The translations under genes and the position numbers were made by a program. 64,000 nucleotides of DNA from Actinernus sp. WN-2022 (taxonomy: Eukaryota > Cnidaria > Anthozoa > Actiniaria > Actinernidae): positions 83,227,537-83,291,536 of the forward strand of contig JAOWCC010001589.1 of the NCBI GenBank assembly GCA_030867875.1, in the 5' to 3' direction. Shown piece after piece: positions 36,219-58,882 of this stretch. Numbering within the stretch: position 1 is the stretch's first letter; each line of letters starts with the position of its first letter. The notes beneath the pieces are model-generated. The model had not been told where the DNA came from. It made no database searches and saw only the letters and a list, made by a program, of their open reading frames with translations.

Positions 36219-38297
36219 AACCTCGTTCCCAGGGGTCTTTACGTGCCTAATCCAAGATGGCGTCGAAAGTACTCCTGGTACAGGCTGGTCATGTGACCCA
36301 AAAATATGCCCAATGTATGGGCATATTTTGAAGAACCTCCGCCATCTTGGATTCATCATCGTTGAAGAACGGTTAGCGGTTGATGTGTGATCCCAATGAA
36401 TTCCAACCGTACATTATTCTACTTGTACCAGTTGCGAAGTGAATTAAAAAGGCGAAAACGCTAAGTTCTGATGAATTTGTAGTTGTTTTCAACAAAATTT
36501 TGAACACGTAATGCGAAAGACGACAAAATCAAAAATGCACGCGCTATTCGAAATTCTCCAATCAGCGCGCGCGAAAAGTCTAGCCAATCAGTAGCCTGCT
36601 TTTTTTCGCGCAGCAAACGGATCATCGCCGCCATATTGGCCGAGCGTGATTGAGACCTGGGATCGAATGACAAATGGAGGGGGGAGAGGGGTGGGGGAGA
36701 AGCAGATCTGAAAGACCGCCTGCACGAAAGCCCCTGGTTTCTGAGTACAAAAGTTAGATCCCGTCCACCAGCGGACGGGGTATATGATTGGCTGAAACGG
36801 TGTCAATCAAGCTTATCGCAGCAAGTGTTGAAAAACTGAAAGGAATATGTGTAGCCTTGCGAAGCGGCTTAACTAGAATAAGTGTTGTGTACTGAGCTTG
36901 CAGTTGATAAAATATGGCGAGTAATACAAAAGGCTTTGTCTTTTTTGAAGACTAAGGTTAAGTACCCTGGTTGCAGAGGTTTTCTAGAAAGAACAGCCAC
37001 GGAGAAAGAGCCGCGAAGGCGGCGATCGGCGAACTGCGAGAGGTTTGTTGTCGAGTTCTCTTTTCGCAAGTTCGTAAACCGTAAATATCAGGCTCTGTAT
37101 ATAGCTTCCTCCTGCTCCGTTTTCAAAGTTATCTCCTTCGCCTTAACCCTAGTTCCAGAGGTTTTCTAGAGAGAACACAGCTGCTCGCTTCTTTCTCCGC
37201 GGCTGGGTAAAGGTACTTTGAAAACAGAGCAGGAGGAAGCTATACAGAGCCTTTATTTTGTCTTAGAATTTAACAACCTGACCTGTGAATTGTGACCTGT
37301 ACTTTAAACTTGCCGTTCTGGCTGTGCTTTCGACAGGCTTTGGAAAGAGTATGATATTTACGGTAAAGAGAACTCGACAACGAACCGTGATTTAATTCGC
37401 CACTGAAAACTATTGTTGTCGACCAAATTGCAGAGATGCAATCCGGCTATTGACTTCACGGCCGTTGAACTAGGAAATAATCAGAAATCCGCCTCAATAC
37501 ATTTATGCAACGGTCATTCATTTCTTTCGGCAAACATTCACTAAGATGGACTTCGAGTTGTCAGAGAAAGACGATCACAACATTTGCCACGAGTTCTTCA
37601 ATATCGAGTTCCAGACAAAACATTGTCTGCATCGGAGTTTTCTTTGAAGTTTAGAGATTTTTTCGATCCTGTATTTATCTTTATGCGAGCTTAATTCTGT
37701 TAAGAAAGGAAGCAGCCGCTTGTATGGCACCTCTTCTGGGAGTGTCTTCTGGTTCGCCAGACTGCGGTGCTGGACGGCTTTTTGAAGCAGCTTGTATGTA
37801 TTTCGGAGAATTTGCAACATGAAACTCTTTGAGAGACTGATGGGGCGAACGCAACAAGCTAAAACCGAACTGTCTACATATATATCTAAAGTGGTACTGT
37901 CGCAGTCCTTTCCATGGAGAACTAGAACTTTGAACAAAAATAGCTGGTTTTATTGAAATTTCCGTATCTGAGAACCAATTTTACCAACATTTTGCATTGC
38001 ATTTGACAGCGAGCGAAGTTTGTTTTGAATATTGCACGCATTTCAATCAAACCAAATCAAAAATTGGCAGGCTGTCACAAGTCGACTCCTATTGGTCAAT
38101 TAAGAATGCGTTACAAGTTAACGGAAATCATGTGCGTGGTGGGCGGATACTCAGAAACCAGGGGCTTTCGTGCAGGCGGTCTTTCAGATCTGCTTCTTCT
38201 CCCCCAACCCCCTCCCCCCTCCATTTGTCATTCGATCCCAGCTCTCAATCACGCTCGGCCAATATGGCGGCGATGATCCGTTTGCTGCGCGAAAAAA
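36219..38297. repeat. Region of nested inverted repeats left of the fold-back element
   Basis: It begins with a Mutator-family-like terminus (GCAACCTCGTTCCCAGG). It contains 150-base inverted arms at 36600-36747 and 38148-38297 (both with CGCCGCCATATTGGCCGAGC-type sequence) and an inner hairpin at 37091-37252 (GCTTCCTCCTGCTC arms). No gene was recognised; the open frames are short and overlap the repeats. Confidence 0.55.
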
Positions 38298-38396
38298 CGG
38301 TTCTGCTTCCATGATATACGATCACGAATTAACCCAGTACGTTAACAAACTATACACTACATTTCAAACTCTTCCTACTCGGCATACATCAGCTAG

Positions 38397-42563
<4,167 letters not shown>

Positions 42564-43494
42564 GTGTCAAATATCTGCCCTCACGTCATGCCTCCCCCCT
42601 CCCCCAGTGCACCGCCTTAACATTGATGGACCGTGCACAAATTCGCTGCACCTGAAACGGGAATGTAATGTATTCGAAAAGGGACTGAGGAAACTGTGAG
42701 GTATGGTTACACTTTAATCGAAGCCGTCATACTCACAGAGCTGAGACTTTAAACCATGGATAGTCCATATATACTAGTTATGCAATACTTTCTAGTGGCA
42801 TATCATGGAATATCCCACGCGTCACTTGTATGCAAAGAACATATGGTAAAGAAACCCAAGCAAAATCAATCTGAGGCCAACTGATAAATTGAAACAAACT
42901 TGGATGGATCAAAATCTCAAAATTAAGAGGAGGCAATTTACTGGTCCTGTTCATATATAGCTACGGCCGCACTGTCGCTTGCTCATTAATACTCGATGCG
43001 CTCGCTTGGCAGCATTGAAACTGGAAACGAAACTGGAAATATATCCGTTTTGGATTATTGGAGATATTGGCCACTCCTGGGATACTAGAGTTTTAAAGAG
43101 AACGTGTATTTTTCAGCTAATCAAGATGATGTTTTTATTAATACGCTAATTACCTAATAATATATATGCAAAAATCTCGTTTCTTATTGGCTAAGAGTAG
43201 TGCAGTGCAAAAACTTGTAACATTAGCGCAGAAATCTGTAATATCAGTGTAAATTACGAACTTTCCGCTTTTTGATTGGTAAATAGAACAAAAGAGAATA
43301 AATGACAACCAATCACACGAGACCTCTTCGTGTCTACCGGAGGAAAGTTCAAGTGGGAGAATTTTTTTCAGACAATTTAACATGAACAATTTAGATGATC
43401 TGATTCCAACAAAAACAAACTCGGAGGACTTTTTGTGGCTAATCAATAGTATTTACAAGTATTTAAGAGTTTGACTATTATAATTTCAAACAAG
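42564..43494. repeat. Inner single-copy segment of the left arm
   Basis: About 0.93 kb, found inverted at 46788-47706 and nearly base-for-base identical over long stretches (for example 42660-43090). It starts next to the array with TCAAGTGTCAAATATC and ends with TTTCAAACAAG, where similarity stops abruptly. The open frame 43150-43446 has no recognised product. Confidence 0.85.
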
Positions 43495-46400
43495 AATCCA
43501 AATGAAATACCGATAAATATTTCTTTTACGATCAAGCAATTTGTCATATGACTCGTACGGACCCGCACGTGTTTTTCTTTCATAACCATTTACCGCAACC
43601 GGTCCAAGTAGATTACTCTGTAAGTACGTTACAGATAAATATATTTTTACATTAGCGATTGTTGGGTGTAAATTTGACGTGTGTCTAGTGCGTCGAGAAG
43701 CAAAGGGACAGACGTGCTATGAACTTGCTCGTCTCCTTGCTCGTTCAGGATTTTTTTTTACAATTTCGTTGTACGGTTCTTCTCATTTTTTATCATTTTA
43801 GAAGAAAACTGCTTCTTTTATTCCTGCAACTCTTGCAGGTTCGAGTGGTCCTACCATATATGGCGTTGATCGTTTCTCTGTATCTAACATGTTGTTGTTC
43901 GAAATACAATTAGGTTTTCAATAATATGGAAAGTTTAACCGACGTATGAGCCTATAAATTATGGCATATTAGTATTTACTGTGTAATTAAGCCCAGCCAA
44001 TGAAAAGTAGTACAAAGTATGACTGCTGTAACGATGATTAAGTATTGATTAAATAAACAACATGATATATTTTCAACCTTACTCTGTCATCAAGTTATGT
44101 TAGCGGTATCTTTTAAAATAGTGTATATTGTATTGGGTCGTTTAACGCTATGTACATCATATGACCACGTTTTCGTGCCTTTTTTGCATTTGTTTCATGT
44201 CGCGTGCGTGAGCCGGTCTGGACGGCTTTTTCCGGACCCGCCACGTCAACACGTACGGACACCGTCACGTGACTTTATCCAAATGGTTCTGAAAGGATGG
44301 GTGATATGATAATATGTACTTATTGACTGAGTGGGAGGGCCTGAAAGGAAAATATTTCGGCTCTCGGTCCGTTCTCGTCCGGCCCGAATTAACTCAGTCA
44401 ATAAGTGTTTTATCATATGACCAATATTGCGTGTGGTTTTAGAGTGTTTTTTTTTTCAGCGAGCGCGCGTGTACGTCGGCACGTATGGACCGGTTGCGAT
44501 AAATGGTTCTGAAAAAGAAACACGTGCGGGTCCGTACGAGTCATATGATAAAGTGCTTGATCGTAAAAGAAATATTTATCGGTATTTAAGAGCGGCCGTC
44601 TGTAAATATCGCCTAAAGTGTTTAGGATGAGAAAAAATGAAATTCCTCAAACATTCTCAGAATAATGGCCTGGGTGAGTGAGGCATATAAATATAACTTT
44701 TAGTTGAATCTGATTTTTATTTTCGCCAAACGGCGACAAAATCGGTTTTACGGCTCTTAGACCGGTTTTTAGGAGATCGATACCACACATCGATAACGGC
44801 TCGCCTAAAAATGAAAATAGAAATTTATAGCAATACTGTGCAGCTAAATACAAAGAAAAGATAATGATTTCTCTTTTCATGGGTTGTTTATTACAAATTA
44901 AATATTTTATCAATTTTTCATTATTGTGTTAATTTTAGACATTTTTGGTACGCAAAATAATGACCAAATTGAGAAGCCAAAATCTCCAATCATACATGAC
45001 CTGGCTATATTAGAGTATAACCTAGCGAAAGAGCAATGTTTCTTCTTCAAATAAATGCAATAAAAATTTTGGGCAATTAAAACTACGAATTTTCAGGGCA
45101 CCAAACGCAAGTGGCACTGACGTAAGAATACTCTCTTTTCTCACATCGTTCGAATGCACAGAATCTGAGATGAACAGAGGAAAAAAATATTATATCAACT
45201 TCTATCAGGTTAAATTTAATACTAAAGAAGCCTGGATACTTTCAGATAGATTATATATCGGTTTCTACCAATTATGTACAAAATCAGTGGCTTTTAGCGG
45301 TATTTTTGCGATGACATATTGTTGAATCTTTACTCATGCCGGAGCGCCGACAACTTTCAATTCATAGACTACCTTTATGAGACTTCTAAGTCAATCCGAA
45401 TGATCATTATTATTATCTACAGTTGAACTATTCACTGTTAGGAATGTTAAAAAGTAATTGTAATGGCTTAATATGTACCTTTCATGTGGTTTTGTAGAGA
45501 ATCGGTAGTATAAACAGAGGTTGTCAAATGCAAGACTGCAGTAGTTCAACTGTCAACAGCTGAGATTGCGTTACACACAGGAAGCCCGCTTTATCAGGAA
45601 ATATGAACGCGTAATATAACTATATATGGACTTTTGGTTTACGTTCCGATCCGGGGAACTAGTTATATTTTATATAGGATCTCAGTATCACTGGATTTAT
45701 TTTTAATTTTTGTCTTTGAGTTTGGTCGCCAATTGAAATCAAAGCTTCACGTAACCTTATCTCCCTTAGGGGGGAGACGGGGGTACTTATGTTATGTCTC
45801 TTGACTCTTTTGGTATGACCAGTTGGCGAGCCCGACCGATTATTATAATTCGCAACCCAAGTACGGTTCTGAAGCAAAAATGTAGCAATCCGTTAGACTT
45901 TTTTTCTCAAAATTTTGGAAAAAAGTGTTTTATAGCTACTTTCCGCACACCTGGTCAGGTTCCGAAGCTGACGCCGGCCGCATAATAATCTCTCGGGAGT
46001 TCTAAAATGGCAATTACGTATATTCAATATTTTCACCCAGTGGCCATCTTGGATCGAAAGCGAGAAAATCAGTTTTGTTTTTAGTAACGCTATAACCTCG
46101 CACTGAGGGATATTAGAACGAGTTTAGCCAAGCAAAACCTCGCATTGGATCCAATATGGCCACCGAGTGAAAAAAACGTGAATGCAACCGCGTTATTTAT
46201 GGTTCGGTTTCCGTGAGTTTACTTTTCGCTTGACTATCACAAGCGTAATTTTATGATTAATGGTGTTGCAGCCATGGCCATGTAGGTTGACCAAACAAGA
46301 GAAGTTAATGTATCTATCAATTCCAAATCTCCCCTCCCCCCCCCCCCCCCCCCCGGTATACGTGTAGCATTTGGCCGCGCAGTCTGTCCCAGGGTGGGGC

Positions 46401-46787
46401 ATTTTACCAGCAAATAATAGTTGGGGTGGTGAATAGCCCACGTTCGATATATGTTTCACTTATCACGCACAAAGGTTTCAACATGTGTCTCCGGGGTAAA
46501 CTAAATATATTATATTATTTGAACAAAGAATAAAATTAATTTAATTACCCTGGAGCATCATTATACTGAAACCTTTGTGTGTGACGAGTGGAGCATATAT
46601 TGAAAGTGGTGTATTGGTGAAAGAGAATCAAGGTTGCGGATTTTACATCAATATTTATTAGAGATTTGCACTCGTTCCTAAGCCCCACGGTTAGGTATTT
46701 ACAAAGCTCTGATTCCCAAAAGTCAAATGCTCCACAAATGGGGGGGGGGGGGGGGGGGGGGGGGGAGTGGGTGGGGAGTGGGCAGGC
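43495..46787. other. Central spacer of the fold-back element
   Basis: This is 3.3 kb without a recognised gene. It contains the TA-flanked element at 43510-44582, a second inverted-repeat region at about 46320-46790 with a C19 tract and a G26 tract (46740-46765), and one isolated unit of the 42-bp minisatellite near 45577. The frames at 44427-44630, 44647-44913 and 45794-45985 match nothing I know. Confidence 0.6.
43510..44582. mobile_element. 1.07-kb Tc1/mariner-like non-autonomous candidate
   Basis: About 100-base terminal inverted repeats begin CCGATAAATATTTCTTTTAC and include ACTCGTACGGACCCGCACG in both arms. TA lies immediately outside each end (43508-43509 and 44583-44584). A smaller inverted pair (TATTGACTGAGT) sits inside near 44318 and 44392. 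No transposase frame is visible. Confidence 0.55.
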
Positions 46788-47706
46788 TTCTTGTTTGAAA
46801 TTATTAGTCAAACTCTTAAATACTTGTAAATACTATTTATTAGCCACAAAAAGTCATCTGAGTTTGTTTTTGTTGGAATCAGATTATCTAAATTGATACT
46901 GTTAAATTGTCAGAAAAAAATTCTCCCAGTTGCATTTTACTCCAGTACACACGAAGAGGTCTCGTGTGATTGGTTGTCATCTATTCTCTGTTGTTCTATT
47001 TACCAATCAAAAAGCGGAAAGTTCGTAATTTACACTGATATTACAGATTTCTGCGCTAATGTTACAGTTTTTGCACTTCACTACTCTTACCCAATAAGAA
47101 ACGAGAATTGTTTGCATGTATATTACTAAAGAAGTAATAAAAACATCATCTTGATTAGCTGAAAAATACACGTTCTCTTTAAATCTCTAGTATCCCAGGA
47201 GTGGCCAATATCTCCAATAATCCAAAACGGATATATTTCCAGTTTCGTTTCCAGTTTCAATGCTGCCAAGCGAGCGCATCGAGTATTAATGAGCAAGCGA
47301 CAGTGCGGCCGTAGCTATATATGAACAGGACCAGTAAATTGCCTCCTCTTAATTTTGAGATTTTGATCCATCCAAGTTTGTTTCAATTTATCAGTTGGCC
47401 TCAGATTGATTTTGCTTGGGTTTCTTTACCATATGTTCTTTGCATACAAGTGACGCGTGGGATATTCCATGATATGCCACTAGAAAGTATTGCATAACTA
47501 GTATATATGGACTATCCATGGTTTAAAGTCTCAGCTCTGTGAGTATGACGGCTTCGAGTAAAGTGTAACCATACCTCACAGTTTCCTCAGTCCCTTTTCG
47601 AATACATTACATTCCCGTTTCAGGCGCAGCGAATTTGTGCACGGTCTATCAATGTTAAGGCGGTGCACTGGGGTAGGGGGGAGGCATGACATGAGGGCAG
47701 ATATTT
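46788..47706. repeat. Inner single-copy segment of the right arm
   Basis: Reverse-complement copy of 42564-43494 with very few differences. It passes into the array at about 47707 (ACACTTGACTAGCTTCAC). Confidence 0.85.
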
Positions 47707-53006
<5,300 letters not shown>

Positions 53007-54324
53007 CTAGAAAATCCCAAAAAGTCCCATTGATACGAATAGGTGTGAATTCGCACATTTGAAGTTGATCGCTGTATCCTAGAAAATCCTAGGAAATCGC
53101 AAGGTTTCTTTTGAAACCATATGCAGGCTTGGAAATCCTAGGAAGTTCTAGGTTTATCTGTTATTGCTTTTCTAGCTTTCTGACAGTTCATGTCTTAGCT
53201 TGATCATTAATTAATGCTCAGTGTAAAAGTGACGTGTTGCGACATCGGCGCGGGAAAAATACAGACAAATGCAACGGCTCGCTCTCCAGAACAGCTACAG
53301 CCCTCAGACTTGGCCAATAAAATATTTTATCTAGTATCTCAAGTGTGCAATACATCTTCGTTTCAGAATTGGGATTTTACGGAAATTATTTGACATCGGA
53401 ATCTGACTGTCTCTCAGGTCTTGCTATTAAACCCAACAAAATCGCGACCCTGGTCTATTTGGAAAATAATTCGAAGATGTTCGTTTAAGATATCAAACAT
53501 AAGCTAAAAGTTTTAACTAGGTACAGCTTCTAACCTTTCCCTTGGTAGCCGTGGATCTTACGTAGGTGGTCTTCCATTCTTTGTGGACGTGAGAGCTAGA
53601 GATTCCTTGAAATGCAGTCAAGAGCGGCATACTTCTTTCCGTTTCCGATATCGGCAAACGGCGAAAGTATTCCCTTGACCTATGGCTAATTCCTTCATAT
53701 TCCAACTCCTTTACGAAAAACAATGGACTACACGACGGACCTACAGCTGCAAGGAGTTTGTTTCATTCCTTCTTTGTGCTGTAGCTCGTATAATATTCAT
53801 GATTTTTGCCATCTCTCGTAGCTCGTGTAATTTCACCGCCATGTTCAATAACCACAGGCATCCCAATCTCCACTTTTGTATTTCGGGTTACCTGTGGTAA
53901 TATCCTCGAGAAGAGCTCTGAATGTATTTTTCTCATAACATGTAACACATATCTTAAGGAATAAAAGAACAATACTGTATTTAGTTGATTGGGTTGTACT
54001 TTGACTCTGTATTTTTCTAATCGCCTATGAAATCGGGCTATGAAACCAAGCCGTAATGACCACAGGCAACCCGAAATATGAAAAGTAGATTTTGGGATGC
54101 CTGTGCTTATACAAAATGGCTGCGGAACAATGGCAAATCACGAGTATGTTATACGAGCTACAATGATGGCATAAATCCTGAATATGATATGAGCTACAAC
54201 ATAAAGGAGGTCTGACTCAGAATCACGCAATGGACTTTGACCAGTTCCAGGCCGGATTGTTTTCGTTGGCCAATCAGAACGCCTGAACATTGAAAGCCGT
54301 TTCTTCGCGCTTGAATTTGATCGA

Positions 54325-54790
54325 AGGGCTAGTTCGGCAGTGTTACGATCACTGCGATTGATTCACCCACTGGCTTGCTCCCTAGTTTTCAACAACAAAC
54401 ATGCCCTGAAGGCCGTTGTTCAATGGATTGAAGACCCGAAGATGATAACACCGAGATTAGCGTTAAGTGAGCGACAAAGAAATGGCAAATTATTGGGGAC
54501 CGAAGCCTTGACATGAAACCTGAATCAGAAATGGAGGGCGAAATCGTTTGATCGAAAACTTTCTCATGTACGGCTAGTTCGACAGAGTGTTACGATCACT
54601 GCGATTCATTCACCCACTGGCTTGCTCCCTTAAGTTTTCAACAACAAATAAAATTGCCCATGGGCCGTTGTTCAATGGATCGAAGGTAGTGACAGAGCGA
54701 CAAAGAAATGGCAAATTATATGGGGACCGAAGCCTTGATGAAACCATGGAGGGCGAAATCGTTTGTGTGATTACGAAGAGAGCTCCTAAA
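54325..54790. repeat. About 230-bp tandem duplication
   Basis: Two adjacent copies share GTGTTACGATCACTGCGATT, CACCCACTGGCTTGCTCCCT and GGAGGGCGAAATCGTTTG. They differ by small indels. The open frame in the second copy (ending CVITKRAPKKNPMIYKAYSLW) is not maintained in the first, so coding is doubtful. Confidence 0.7.
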
Positions 54791-55045
54791 AAGAATCCTA
54801 TGATATATAAAGCATATAGTCTGTGGTAAGTGTAGCTGAAATACAATTGTCTTTCTGTGGCGATTTCATGTTTATATTGATTATTGGCCGTAAAGTCGGA
54901 TTCGTGGTAAACGTATTATTAAAACAACACATATTTTTCTTGTCATGTTTCCCCATTTTACAGACAAGCCTGCCAAAGCGAAAGAGGCTTTCTATCAGCT
55001 AACTGCTGAAGATTCAGGTACGTATAAAGCTATTATAGAATTGCA

Positions 55046-55144
55046 GATGAATATTGATTGTTGCCTCCTGAGTGAGTCACACTAACAGTAATATTATTAC
55101 TGTATAATTCTGACTCACTCAGGAGGCAACAATCAATATTCATC
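55046..55144. repeat. 99-bp near-perfect hairpin
   Basis: GATGAATATTGATTGTTGCC and its exact inverse form arms of at least 33 bases, extended inward through GAGTGAGTC. The loop is itself palindromic (ACAGTAATATTATTACTGT). Confidence 0.75.
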
Positions 55145-55162
55145 ATGATCAGCTGCAGTCAA

Positions 55163-55471
55163 TGGGCCATTCCATTTTTTTCCCAAAACCCCCCTATGGA
55201 AGACCACTGGAATCCAGGGAGATGGATTGAAAATCTAATGGGGAGGGGGTTCACAATTCTGTGGATTCCAGTGGGAGACCAGGGATTGAAGGTGAATTTC
55301 CAATGGGGAGGGGAATGACAATCATTGAAAATCCAAGGAGGAGGTGGTATTTTTCCCAATTCCAATAGGTTGGGCGTGGTAGAAGTTAGAAAATCCCAAG
55401 GGAAGGGGGGGATTAGTCAAAATTGAGCTCCTCCATAGGGGGGTTTTGAAAAAAAAATGGAATATGGCCCA
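55163..55471. mobile_element. 309-bp MITE with approximately 40-bp inverted ends
   Basis: TGGGCCATTCCATTTTTTTC and AACCCCCCTATGGA at the left pair with TCCATAGGGGGGTTTTG and TGGAATATGGCCCA at the right. The interior is G-rich with repeated AATGGGGAGGGG. No clear target duplication was seen. Confidence 0.6.
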
Positions 55472-56099
55472 ATATTCATCTTCAATATTATGATTAGTGA
55501 TTTGTTTCGTTTATATGTGAATGCTGGGACGATTTCCAGCCCTCTTAAACCGGGCTCAGACTCGCCTCCATATACAGGCCCTTTAATAAACGGATTGAGT
55601 GGATTTTTCATAGGAAGTCAATTGGGAATCCATAATAGAGGCCGTACATGTAATTCACTGACTATCATCGATTACTTTCGACAGTCAGAAAACTGCTCTA
55701 ATGAAATGTGTCAGTGATATGTTTAAGCTTGGGCATTTTCCAATATTCAACATTCTGTTTCACAAACCCTTGTTCCACCCACCCCCACTCCTCTGGAATT
55801 CCCATTCCCCCTCCCCCCATACATTTGATCTCCTATTATAACAGACCCGTAGTGGGGTATGGAAATGTTATGGAATCACACATTCAGAGCACCAGTGCTG
55901 CTTCACAAATGGTAACATGATAATTTTTTAAGTAAGCTTAAGCTTTAATTGGCTCACAATTAGTTGGTCAAATCCTCAGAAACATTGAAGAACAAGCATG
56001 ACAAACTGAATTCCTATAAACAGTTAAGCTTAGGGAGGTGAACATATTAGTTCTTAAAGTTATACTGTACAATGTACATCAGTTATTTGTTTTAACCAG

Positions 56100-56375
56100 C
56101 CAGGGTGGCACGGGGAGCCGGGGTTGTGCAGTGGTGAAGCACTTTGCCTGTCACTCTGGTTCGATTCCCGGACACGGTGCCATATGTTAGTTGAGTTAAT
56201 GTTGGTACATTTTACATATACATGTATCTCGCCCTTGCTCCGAGGGTTTTTCTCTGGTTTCTCCAGTTTTCCTCCATCTGCAAAAACCAACACACTAAAT
56301 TTCAATTCGATCTGTGGATTAGCCGGGACCTGGCTTTGATCAGGCCCCATGGTTGTTTCAGGTGTTGTTAGAAAT
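56100..56375 (+). mobile_element. tRNA-derived SINE
   Basis: The head carries a Pol III B box, GGTTCGATTCC (56158-56168), that matches the consensus completely, and an A-box-like TGTGCAGTGG about 30 bases before it. The body (CTCGCCCTTGCTCCGAGG, TCTCCAGTTTTCCTCC, AAAACCAACAC) also occurs at 24701-24885. The conserved central part recalls the broadly distributed animal SINE core domains, but I cannot assign the family without a library search. Confidence 0.75.
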
Positions 56376-57322
56376 TAAGAGTTCAGAGTCCACTTGCTGG
56401 TAGTAATTTATATCTTACGGAAAAGGCTATAGCAGCTGCTGAAGCAAAAAGTGAGTACAATTCTAGGGGCACAACTTATTTTTTCTCTTTAATGACTGCA
56501 ACCAGCTAGGTTGCATTAATTAATTTTTGTAACCAAATACAAAATGCACCCCCCCCCCCCCCCCCCCCCCCCTCAACATTTAACATTACAGTATTAAAAT
56601 GCTCTACATGTAATTACTTTTGTAGCCCCTGGGGGGCTCATTTCAGAATTCGTCTTGCAAAGGGGGCCTTGCAGTTGATTTCACATAACTTTTGCCAATG
56701 GGTTCCATTATGATAGAAAAATGATGGGCGTTTGACGGTTATCATAATAGAGAGGGAAGCTTATTCCCAAAAAGATATGATACCGTCAAAACCCTAACAT
56801 TTTTCTACCAAGATGTGGTCACATTAATTAGGAGCCTCCCATTTCTTGTAAGCATGGAAATACAAATTCAAGTAACAATGTAGCATGTCATGTTTGCCTT
56901 CCCCCTCTTAACATTTGATTTCCACTAAGGCTTATAAAACTAAGGCAAGGGAGGGGGCTTATTCCAAAACTTTGTGGGTTTGGTTTTGTGAAGTAAATTT
57001 CTTAAAGGGGCTGTGTCACGGTAATAGACTTTACATTTGCGTTCCGGGCCGGAAACAGATATTTTCACTGATTTTGATATGAACTAATGAACCTCTCAGC
57101 CATGTGGGATGCTAAAAATCAAAGATGAGTAACAAACAGTGTATATAAACAGTCCCCAGGGGAAATATTGAAAATCCTTTCAATCAAGCATTGAGAGAGG
57201 GGAGTGTAACTGTTTGTATCCACTTAACAGCCACCAACCGAGTGATTACTTGATACATGCGCAGTACCATGACATAGCCCCTTTAATATTTGTTCATTCT
57301 ATTTCATACATATGTACAATGT

Positions 57323-57674
57323 AGATGAGCCTGAAATTTCCCATCCCCCAAACAAAAAGGGAAGGAAACAGCTGCCAGTGCAAACATTTCTACAACTAAC
57401 AAACTGAGTCATACACATGTACATGTAGCTGCTTTGCAAAATGTATCAAATGGATTAAACTCAAGATGCATACATGTGAATAAAAACATATAGTGAATGA
57501 TCATACTGTAGATACATGTAATTCTTATTAAAAAACCTTGTAAGTGTACATGTACATGTAACTTGTTGACCTTTGTTATTACTTAATTAATTCACAGATG
57601 TCACTGAGCCTGACCTTCTCAGCCACAAAACAAAGAGGAAGGAAAACAGCTGCCAACACAATCACTTCTATAAG
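57323..57674 (+). other. Two exon-like repeats of unknown origin
   Basis: 57323-57400 and 57596-57674 are similar and each follows an AG (GTAG, CACAG). Their frames read DEPEISHPPNKKGRKQLPVQ and DVTEPDLLSHKTKRKENS. The second ends at a GTAAGA donor-like site. One extra base in the second shifts its frame. They may be captured gene fragments inside the DNA element. Confidence 0.3.
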
Positions 57675-58469
57675 TAAGACTGTGCCATATACATGTACAT
57701 GATTGCATTTTGCAACTAAATTATACCAAATGCATGATAGTCAATTATTCACACTAAAGACCTGTGAGCTTAAAAATGTACTGTATTTCCTCAAATAAGT
57801 CCCCCCTCAAAAAGTGCCCATGGCCCTTTTAGTCAAAATTTGAATACAGTCAAACCTCTATTAAGTGGTCATGCACCAATTTGTTGGCCAGAGGCTCCAT
57901 AAAATAATAGGAAATCAAATGTATGGAGGAAAATGGCAATTCCAGAGGGGTGGGTAGTTGGGTCATGAGGCAAATTCCCTCCGTGGTGGGAGTATGGATA
58001 TTACAGTGTATCTGAAATCATACCAGTCCTGTGATAATATAATTATACTAATGTAGCCATCAGGGTTCCAAATACTGTTTATAAACACAGTAAAAAAAAA
58101 ATTGTTAAATACTTGCCTAGAGGCAAGTACAATCTGAAAAGCACTTGTCCAGAAGCTTGGACTCTTATTTGTACAATAACCAAGGTTCTCAGTAGATTTC
58201 TCTACAGCCAGTCAAAAGCAAATTGTAAGGTGAACCAGCTTTTTGTCATACATTGCTGCTAAATTTGGTCAACACAAACTTTGAACAGTACATTAAACAG
58301 GACATTATTGCAAACCATATTACTATCTTATTCAGGCTAAAAAGGACAAACATGAAGAGATGATCTATTTAAAATATTATATGGGGAGATATTTGAGAAG
58401 CGAAAATGTATACATGTAGATTCTACTTATTTGAAAGGGCAAAACAGAAAAAATATATTTTACAATTAG

Positions 58470-58882
58470 TCGGTAACAAAACGAGAGGGGGACTGGAACC
58501 GAGTCAGTAAAACTAATTCAATTAATAACTAGTCATAGTGAGCATTATTTTCCAAAAGAACAGATCAAACTTAGCTAGTCTGGAGAGTTTAGTGAACTTT
58601 GGCTAAATATTGACGATGCTAGAAGGCATGAAATATGTCAATTTTCCCATAAAAACTCTTATTTTTTAACGGTGCCCTCCAAACCATACATTCATTGTAA
58701 AATTTTGGAGGGAAAAATAAATTTCAATTGATTATAATTCAGACAAGATTCACTTGAATCATGTAAAACTTCAATGGCACACATGCTAATGTCAACATGC
58801 TCTATCATGTGATGAACTTCATTTTAGAATTAGAGTAATTCTGATAAACTCGGTTCCAGTCCCCTGCTCGTTTTGTTACCGG
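58470..58882. mobile_element. MITE, copy 2 of the family at 5896-6280
   Basis: It has ends CGGTAACAAAACGAG and CTCGTTTTGTTACCG and the same internal sequence (AACTAGTCA, CAAAAGAACAGATCAAACTT), in the same orientation as copy 1, with scattered substitutions and one extra segment near 58660. Confidence 0.7.

Noticed and set aside
56100..56200. A functional tRNA gene suggested by the B box
   Set aside because: It has no complete cloverleaf and is fused to a SINE body repeated at 24701-24885.
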